Shown here: positions 16,001-19,802 of the stretch, in pieces
Numbering within the stretch: position 1 is the first letter of the stretch
Layout: each line of letters begins with the position of its first letter
Assembly (NCBI RefSeq): GCF_938036805.1
Contig: NZ_CALHWC010000073.1
Location: 1 to 19,802, forward strand
From: an uncultured Streptococcus sp.
GTDB taxonomy: Bacteria > Bacillota > Bacilli > Lactobacillales > Streptococcaceae
Length of the DNA stretch: 19,802 bases
Direction of reading: 5' to 3'
Program-made: the position numbers and the translations under genes
Notes under the pieces: generated by a model
The model's input: the letters and a program-made list of their open reading frames with translations, nothing else
Told to the model about the DNA's origin: nothing
The model's database searches: none

Positions 16001-16471
16001 AATATTGATAGTGCCTTGAGGCTTGTCATCAACTGCACGAGAAACTCTCACTTTTGGCTCAGATTCTGGCTTTGTTTCTGCCTCTTGTGGCTTATCAGAA
16101 GCAGCTGTCACAGATCTGAATGAAGATCTCCCTGAAGAAATATTTTCAGAAGAAAGTGATGCTAAATTGTCTTTAGGCAGTTCAAGCGACGAGTTGCCAT
16201 CCTTTTCAGAGGGAGCTGAAGCGACTTTTTCATCTTTACCTAAAGAAGCTTCAGATGCACCACTATCTTTCTTTGTTTCAGAATCTACTTCTGAAGCCTT
16301 GTCAGCTAGTTCTGCCTGTTTAGAAGCATCTCGATTGGTCACAGCAACTGAAGGCTCCGTTTGCTGTCTATCATTTGCTACTTGATTTGTCTCGTCAGCA
16401 AAAACACTATTAGCACTGGCTGCTAATAAAATAGCTGTACTAGCTAAATAAACTAATCCTTTTGTTTTCAT
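13019..16471 (-). CDS. Secreted protein with eight GBS Bsp-like repeats and a C39-type cysteine peptidase domain
   Basis: A 1150-residue exported protein. Residues 1-25 form a signal peptide (MKTKGLVYLASTAILLAASA, cleavage likely after VFA). Residues 26-150 are a disordered linker rich in Ser, Ala, Glu and Lys. Residues 151-976 hold eight tandem Bsp-like repeats of 102-107 residues, each with P-x-G-x-I/L-x-I, a G-Q-D-D-I/L-x-W-Y core and G-E-Y-x-H-L-Y-Y. Residues 977-1150 form a papain-fold C39-like domain: Gln985 in Y-S-Q-R-D-P-R-W, nucleophile Cys1005 in A-S-G-C-V-P-T-T, probable His1097 in T-H-E-I-V-L-R-G-Y, and Asp1113 in V-Y-D-P-Y-N. There is no LPXTG, choline-binding or LysM anchor, so attachment, if any, would be through the repeats. 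GGAG precedes the ATG. Bsp of group B streptococcus is a secreted protein linked to cell shape; a cell-wall or protein-cleaving role here is inferred. A WalR-type box lies in the promoter. Confidence 0.92.
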   Translation of the reverse strand: MKTKGLVYLASTAILLAASANSVFADETNQVANDRQQTEPSVAVTNRDASKQAELADKASEVDSETKKDSGASEASLGKDEKVASAPSEKDGNSSLELPKDNLASLSSENISSGRSSFRSVTAASDKPQEAETKPESEPKVRVSRAVDDKPQGTINITNVDPNAGTFDVHVTNISSPKPIKKVALPTWSSVNGQDDIIWYDAKRQVDGTYKISISARDHKYSTGEYNIHLYYLLEDNQLVGVGGTTTTVTTGKPQGKIDIVNNNPDTGSFDVVVSGVSNPYGVKKVVVPVWSSVNGQDDLVWYEAQRRTNGNYTVTVKASHHKNSLGEYNIHLYYVQDNGQLVGVGGTRTVVSKAQPKGTLKIENNNPDTGSFDVVVSGVSSPYGVKEVKLPTWSTDKGQDDLIWYTAVKQADGTYRATVKAVNHKKSTGEYNVHLYYIQDDGQLVGVGGTRTTVSVSQPKGTLKIENNDPATGSFDVVVSNVSNPFGVKEVKLPTWSNDKGQDDLVWHTAIKQADGTYRARIQARDHKNSLGDYTVHLYYIQDDGQLVGVAGTQFSLAAKPKGTLKIENNNPDTGSFDVVVSDVVSPFGVKSVHLPIWSSDKGQDDIVWYTATKQSDGTYRASIQARNHKMSTGEYHIHLYYLQDNGQMIGVSGTTTTVSVAKPKGTLTIANNNATTGSFDVVVSGVSSPEGVREVLLPTWSSTNGQDDIIWYRAVKQSDGTYKMNIKASDHKYSTGEYNVHLYYVGNNGQLVGVGGTKTTVSLGTPKGKLTIQNNNQQTGTFEVVVSEVENAYGVKEVKLPTWSSANGQDDIIWYTAVKQVDGTYKAQVNLRDHKYSTGEYNIHLYYVQNDGRMVGVGGTKTTANVALEHIKPTGQITIKNNNPRLGTFEVVVTNVYSPKGVKEVKLPTWSSVNGQDDIVWYRAQRQADGSYKALVRTSSHKYSTGEYNIHLYYVQNDGSLVGVGGTTTTVNRGVYDTPYYSQRDPRWAGLYYGKYNLAASGCVPTTLAMTISGITGQTVLPTTVADYLYHHTDSFNKNGLFGTSSKGIVQGAQNWGLTTDVLHSSAALKEALAAGHHVMAAVGSSVFASHFVTHEIVLRGYQNGQTQVYDPYNANNNGWYSVDYIFGSKSGAPEDNTEGSPFISVRA
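13544..16021 (-). repeat. Eight tandem ~309-bp coding repeats
   Basis: Within the secreted-protein gene the units cover residues 151-253, 254-356, 357-459, 460-561, 562-664, 665-767, 768-874 and 875-976. Units 3, 4 and 5 share the opening PKGTLKIENN and are closest to one another. Units 1 and 8 are the most divergent at their N-terminal edges. Unit 7 has a four-residue insertion (EHIK) at its end. Such arrays can change copy number by recombination. Confidence 0.9.
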
Positions 16472-16507
16472 ACGCTTTCTCCATCCTTTTTAGAGTTGCA
16501 CACCTCT

Positions 16508-16536
16508 ATTGTAGCATAATAGGATAATTATTACAA
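16508..16536 (-). promoter_or_regulatory. Promoter of the Bsp-repeat/C39 gene
   Basis: TTGTAA (16531-16536), 17-nt spacer, TACAAT (16508-16513) preceded by TGC as a TG-extended -10. The predicted start is near 16501, leaving a ~30-nt leader. Confidence 0.7.
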
Positions 16537-16546
16537 ATTGGTAACA
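16530..16546 (-). promoter_or_regulatory. WalR/VicR binding box
   Basis: On the minus strand TGTTAC, five bases (CAATT) and TGTAAT match the WalR/VicR consensus TGTWAH-N5-TGTWAH at every defined position. The promoter-proximal half overlaps the -35 hexamer. WalRK (VicRK) controls cell-wall hydrolase genes such as pcsB in streptococci. Confidence 0.65.
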
Positions 16547-16609
16547 AATTTGTCTCGTTTAATCCGAAACTGATTTGAAACCTATTCTTTCTATTATTTC
16601 ATTCGTAAA

Positions 16610-16675
16610 CAAAAATGAAAAAGAGCTGGGACAGACCAAAAATGAATCATTTTTTGATCTTATTCCCATCCTCTT
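16610..16675 (-). terminator. Terminator of trxB, a long hairpin with the GCTGGGAC core
   Basis: Read on the minus strand, a GGGA arm followed by AGATCAAAAAATGA pairs with TTCATTTTTGGTCT and then TCCC, with one bulge. GAG/CTC extend the base, and CTCTTTTTC supplies the T run. It follows the trxB stop directly. The plus-strand core GAGCTGGGAC resembles the hairpin at 12912-12945. Confidence 0.75.
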
Positions 16676-16680
16676 CCTCT

Positions 16681-17595
16681 TTAATGCTCAGTAATGTATT
16701 TATAAACTTCTTGGCCTGCTACTGCTCCGTCTCCAACGGCTGTGGTGATTTGGCGTAGGTCTTTCTGACGGACATCACCAATAGCATAAATGCCGTCAAT
16801 AGCTGTTTTCATATGTTGATCCGTCACAATCCAGCCAGCTTCATCGCAAATACCCAGATCTTTGACAAAGTCGCTAACAGGATCTAGGCCGACATAAATA
16901 AAGACGCCGCCAAAGTCTGACTCGCTGATTTGCCCCGTTTTTACATTTTCAAAAACGACACTAGTTACCCTGCGATCGTCCCCTTTGATTTCTTTTACGA
17001 CGGAATCCCAAATAAAGCTGATTTTTTCATTGGCAAAGGCCCGCTCCTGCAAGAGCTGCTGCGCCCGCAGTTGGTCACGACGGTGAACAATGGTCACAGA
17101 CTTTGCAAAGCGCGTGAGGAAAATCGCTTCCTCAACGGCAGAATCGCCGCCTCCGACCACTAAGAGATCTTCATCACGGAAAAAAGCACCATCGCAGACC
17201 GCACAGTAGGAAACGCCGCGGCTATTGTATTCTTCCTCTCCAGGAACTCCTAGATGACGATGGTTGGCGCCAGGAGCCAAAATCACTGTCTTGGTTTCAA
17301 AGACCTCATCCTCAGTAATGATTTTCTTAAAGTCGCCATGGTCTTCAATTTTTTCAACTTGACCAAACAAATGCTCTACGCCTAGATTCTCTAGGGGCTC
17401 AAACATCTTTTCAGCTAGCTCTGGTCCGCTGATACGAGCATAACCGGGATAATTTTCAATCTCCGCAGTATTATTCATCTGGCCGCCGTAAATACCGCGT
17501 TCAAGCAAGGCCACTTTTAAGTTGCTTCTAGCTGCATAGAGGGCTGCTGTCATTCCCGCAGGACCAGCTCCAATAATCATTGTATCGTACATCAT
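16681..17595 (-). CDS. trxB: Thioredoxin reductase
   Basis: A flavoenzyme that reduces thioredoxin with NADPH. The 304 residues are typical of the low-molecular-weight class. The FAD site GAGPAGMTAALYAARSN is at 9-25. The redox pair CAVC is at 131-134. The NADPH site GGGDSAVEEA is at 148-157, with HRRDQLRA at 171-178. The C-terminal FAD segment is YAIGDVRQKDLRQITTAVGD. Two in-frame ATGs (17595 and 17592) follow AAAGGG; either could be used. It lies 65 nt downstream of the DUF4059 gene with no terminator between, so the two are probably cotranscribed. Its position beside an amino-acid importer suggests shared thiol metabolism. Confidence 0.96.
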   Translation of the reverse strand: MMYDTMIIGAGPAGMTAALYAARSNLKVALLERGIYGGQMNNTAEIENYPGYARISGPELAEKMFEPLENLGVEHLFGQVEKIEDHGDFKKIITEDEVFETKTVILAPGANHRHLGVPGEEEYNSRGVSYCAVCDGAFFRDEDLLVVGGGDSAVEEAIFLTRFAKSVTIVHRRDQLRAQQLLQERAFANEKISFIWDSVVKEIKGDDRRVTSVVFENVKTGQISESDFGGVFIYVGLDPVSDFVKDLGICDEAGWIVTDQHMKTAIDGIYAIGDVRQKDLRQITTAVGDGAVAGQEVYKYITEH

Positions 17596-17660
17596 CTTTT
17601 CCCTTTCTCTTTGTTGTAACTACTGTTATTCTAACAAACTAGCGCATCTTTTACAAGTAT

Positions 17661-17885
17661 TTAAGCTTTGAGAACAACCAGTAAGCCAAAAATCGCAAAA
17701 GACAAAATTGGAATCGTCATAATTGTAATCAAAAGAAGATCGTAAATTTGGCTTTGACCTACCGCAAGCGTCCGATCCTTGCGACTGAGTCTCTGCAATA
17801 AAAGCCACAAACCATCGGCAAGTCCTACCAGAATCGTCGTATAAATGAGACTTTGGATATAGAGAGAAAAAATCTTAATTAACAT
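17661..17885 (-). CDS. DUF4059 family small membrane protein
   Basis: A 74-residue protein with two hydrophobic helices (about 10-30 and 48-72) separated by a basic, polar loop (Q-R-L-S-R-K-D-R-T). It is recognised as the streptococcal DUF4059 family by its sequence and its fixed place between trxB and the importer ATPase gene, an order also seen in pneumococcus. No function is known. GAGGAG precedes the ATG. A terminator lies between it and the importer genes, so its own promoter or read-through must supply transcription. A role connected to thiol balance is guesswork from neighbours. Confidence 0.78.
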   Translation of the reverse strand: MLIKIFSLYIQSLIYTTILVGLADGLWLLLQRLSRKDRTLAVGQSQIYDLLLITIMTIPILSFAIFGLLVVLKA

Positions 17886-17929
17886 GTCAGCTCCTCAATA
17901 ATCAGTTGCCTTAAAAAGGTTTTAGTCGA

Positions 17930-17960
17930 AAACAAACCCAGCTGGTCTAGCCAACTGAGC
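17930..17960 (-). terminator. Terminator after the importer ATPase gene
   Basis: On the minus strand CTCAGTTGG, loop CTAGA and CCAGCTGGG form a 9-bp stem (two G-U pairs) followed by TTTGTTTT. It separates the permease/ATPase pair from the DUF4059–trxB pair. Confidence 0.75.
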
Positions 17961-17979
17961 TTTCACTTTTTCTATTATA

Positions 17980-18723
17980 TCAAATATAAGTCCGTTTGTA
18001 ACTAGCAAAGAATTCTTTGGTTCTAGCTTCCTTGGGATGATTGATAATCTCCTCTGGACTACCTGACTCGATAATATGTCCCTTATCCAAGAAAAGTACT
18101 CGATCTGCTACCTGAGAAACAAAAGAGATATCATGGCTGACCAGAATCATGGTTTGTCCTGCTTTGGCAGCGTCAGCAATGGATTTCTCTACCTCACCGA
18201 CTAGCTCTGGGTCAAGGGCTGAGGTCGGCTCATCTAGCAAAAGAACATCTGGCTTCATGGCCAAGGCCCGCGCTAAAGCCACCCGCTGTTTTTGACCGCC
18301 TGATAAATGCTTGGGATAATGATTCTCACGATCAGACAGACCCACCTTTGCCAACTCTTCCTTGGCGATTTTAGTCGCTTCTTGGTCAGACAAATTTTTA
18401 ACTACCAGCAAACCTTCCTTGACATTTTCCAGAGCTGTCCGACGGGAAAATAAATTGAACTGTTGAAAAACCATGGCCAGTTTTCGACGTAGCGTCAAAA
18501 TCTCATCTGGTGAAATAGTTGAAAAATCCACCTTGAAGTTATCAATTTCAATCCTTCCGCTGTCTGGTTGCTCCAGATAATTAAGGCTGCGCAGGAAGGT
18601 TGATTTACCAGCACCTGAGGAGCCTATTAGAGCAATGACTTCGCCTTTTTGAATTTCCAAACTCAGGTTATCCAAGACCTTTTGGCCAGAAAATTCCTTA
18701 CTTAACTGGGAAATTTTAATCAT
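17980..18723 (-). CDS. Polar amino acid ABC transporter ATP-binding protein (possibly TcyC)
   Basis: A 247-residue ATPase that powers import. Walker A is GSSGAGKST at 34-42, the signature is LSGGQKQRVALARALA, Walker B is VLLLDEPTSALDPE, and the switch His is in SHDISF. The ATG at 18721-18723 is chosen over the TTG one codon earlier because GGAGG in the end of the permease gene is well placed and ATG is the regular codon. The permease stop and this ATG share one base (TGATG), so translation is coupled. Similarity is to the GlnQ/HisP/TcyC class of polar amino acid ATPases. The cystine assignment is an inference from the neighbouring trxB and the pneumococcal-like order. Confidence 0.92.
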   Translation of the reverse strand: MIKISQLSKEFSGQKVLDNLSLEIQKGEVIALIGSSGAGKSTFLRSLNYLEQPDSGRIEIDNFKVDFSTISPDEILTLRRKLAMVFQQFNLFSRRTALENVKEGLLVVKNLSDQEATKIAKEELAKVGLSDRENHYPKHLSGGQKQRVALARALAMKPDVLLLDEPTSALDPELVGEVEKSIADAAKAGQTMILVSHDISFVSQVADRVLFLDKGHIIESGSPEEIINHPKEARTKEFFASYKRTYI

Positions 18724-19529
18724 CAAATCCTACCTCCTTGCGCTTGCTCCATTTTGTCCAGATTGGCTGGCGCCTTGATATCCATAGCCTTTTCAATCGC
18801 ACGACCGATTTGCTCAATCACGATATTGACAATCCAGTAAATAATGGAAACGGAAATGAAGCGCTCAAAATAACGATAATCCGACCCACCGATAGCCTGA
18901 GCCTTGGCAAAGACTTCTACGACGCCCGCACTAAAGGCCAGAGATGTTCCTTTGGTCAAGCCAATAAGGGAGTTGATCAGAGTCGGTGTTGCCACAACTG
19001 CTGCATTTGGAATGATGACCCGCAGATAGACTTGGCGATTGGTCATTCCCAGACTACGAGCTGCTTCGATCTCACCCGGATCTACCGAAAGAATGGCTGC
19101 CCGAATCGTCTCGCTGGCATAGGCCGCTTCATTAAAGGCAAAGGCGATAATGGCAAAGACTGAGGCAGGGATGGTATTGATATTAAAAGCTGTCCCATAT
19201 TTTTGATTGATAGCTTTCAGCAGGAGCGGAATCCCAAAATAGGTCAGCATGAGCTGAACCAAAAGGGGTGTCCCACGAAGGAAGCTCACAAAAAGAGCCT
19301 GAATAGGATACAAAATTCTTGTGCGGTTAATCTTAACCACTGCGAAAATCATGGCCAAGATGATGCCGAAAAATGCCCCACCCAGCGTCAACAAAAGTGT
19401 GACAGGCAAGGTTTTCAGAATCGCTGGAATGGCATCAAAAACAGCCCGTAAACTAAATAATTTGCCGTCTGGAAGGAGCTTCAAAAGCTCTTCATACCAG
19501 TTTGCAGCTAGGATATAAGTTGTAAACAT
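18723..19529 (-). CDS. Polar amino acid ABC transporter permease (possibly TcyB)
   Basis: A membrane permease of about 268 residues with five or six hydrophobic segments. The HisM/GlnP-type motif E-A-A-R-S-L-G-M-T-N-R-Q, followed by VIIPNA, contacts the ATPase. I place the start at 19529 because the ATG ten codons earlier has no ribosome binding site, while AGAGAAG precedes this one, though weakly. It has no fused substrate-binding domain, and no binding-protein gene is present, so a lipoprotein encoded elsewhere must deliver substrate. In S. mutans TcyBC works with separate cystine- and glutathione-binding lipoproteins; a similar arrangement would fit, but the substrate is not proven. Confidence 0.9.
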   Translation of the reverse strand: MFTTYILAANWYEELLKLLPDGKLFSLRAVFDAIPAILKTLPVTLLLTLGGAFFGIILAMIFAVVKINRTRILYPIQALFVSFLRGTPLLVQLMLTYFGIPLLLKAINQKYGTAFNINTIPASVFAIIAFAFNEAAYASETIRAAILSVDPGEIEAARSLGMTNRQVYLRVIIPNAAVVATPTLINSLIGLTKGTSLAFSAGVVEVFAKAQAIGGSDYRYFERFISVSIIYWIVNIVIEQIGRAIEKAMDIKAPANLDKMEQAQGGRI

Positions 19530-19572
19530 TTCAATTACTTCTCTTTCTCGATAATGCATTATTCTATCATAA

Positions 19573-19601
19573 TTTGGCCCAGATGAAAACTATTTGGCAT
19601 C
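19573..19601 (-). promoter_or_regulatory. Weak promoter candidate for the importer genes
   Basis: On the minus strand a TTTTCA-like -35 is followed by about 17 nt and a TAGAAT-like -10, upstream of the permease start. Both boxes are imperfect and positions are approximate. Confidence 0.3.
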
Positions 19602-19655
19602 AAGAATAGGTAATCTTTAAACCTATAATAGCTAAGTGGGAAATAACAATAAAAT

Positions 19656-19693
19656 AGACCAGTAATCCTAGTCTATCATAGTTTCACTGGTCT
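19656..19693. terminator. Hairpin downstream of the right-edge gene
   Basis: AGACCAGT (19656-19663) and ACTGGTCT (19686-19693) form a perfect 8-bp stem around a 22-nt loop, with T-rich flanks on each side (TTTAAAAT and, on the minus strand, ATTTTATTG). It probably ends transcription of the gene at the right edge. Confidence 0.55.
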
Positions 19694-19737
19694 TTAAAAT
19701 ATAATTTTTCTATATCGTCCATAAAAAGAATTTATGG

Positions 19738-19802
19738 CTAGAATGTCTGGCGCTTAGCCTTACGCTCTGCCCGGCCACGTGCACGATTCTCTGCTCGCTT
19801 GG
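19738..19802 (-). CDS. Very basic C-terminus of an unidentified gene (runs off the right edge)
   Basis: The last 20 codons read KRAENRARGRAERKAKRQTF, followed by TAG. The tail is almost all Arg, Lys, Ala and Glu, as at the ends of many RNA-binding proteins (helicases, pseudouridine synthases) and some ribosome-associated factors. Too little is present to name a family. The frame is supported by the absence of stops and by the hairpin 45 nt downstream. Confidence 0.55.
   Translation of the reverse strand, partial: KRAENRARGRAERKAKRQTF

Noticed and set aside
13544..16021. Periodic repeats considered as a CRISPR-like or other non-coding array
   Set aside because: The period is ~309 bp, units are contiguous without unique spacers, and the frame is open throughout and encodes protein repeats.

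Overview
The window looks like a chromosomal segment of an oral Streptococcus of the sanguinis/mitis group. The evidence is a set of streptococcal proteins in familiar order: glmU–Nudix–macP–mtnN, tmk–holB–yabA–rsmI, and an amino-acid ABC importer next to a DUF4059 protein and trxB. Strong AGGAGG-type ribosome binding sites and TG-extended -10 promoters fit as well. The species cannot be fixed from the sequence alone. Almost everything is on the minus strand. Only yitT and a 94-residue orphan read on the plus strand.

Layout. 1-70: 5' end of transketolase. 269-511: small helix-turn-helix-like protein. 676-1611: fused methionine sulfoxide reductase MsrAB. 1779-2132: ArsC/Spx-like thioredoxin-fold protein with its own terminator. 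2232-4885: serC–serA (serine synthesis) followed by a YciI-like protein. 5024-7757: tightly packed tmk–holB–yabA–rsmI unit (dTMP synthesis, clamp-loader subunit, replication-initiation control, rRNA methylation), whose terminator contains the rsmI stop codon. 7938-8825: YitT membrane protein on the plus strand, converging on mtnN through a shared bidirectional terminator. 8878-11916: glmU–Nudix hydrolase–macP–mtnN (cell-wall precursor synthesis, nucleotide clean-up, PBP2a activation, recycling of SAM by-products).

11917-16680 is the accessory-looking part. It holds a GNAT acetyltransferase remnant, an orphan 94-residue ORF with a consensus promoter and a long leader, a nested 80-nt inverted repeat, and a 1150-residue secreted protein. 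That protein has a signal peptide, eight ~103-residue GBS Bsp-like repeats and a C-terminal C39-type cysteine peptidase domain. It is bracketed by two hairpins sharing the core GCTGGGAC. Its promoter carries a perfect match to the WalR/VicR direct-repeat box, which suggests control by the cell-wall stress two-component system.

16681-19802 holds trxB, a DUF4059 membrane protein and an importer permease/ATPase pair with no binding protein (possibly the TcyBC cystine/glutathione type). It ends with the very basic C-terminus of an unidentified gene. I see no tRNA, rRNA, intact insertion sequence, prophage or CRISPR. The most novel material is the WalR-linked Bsp-repeat/C39 protein and the small region between it and glmU.
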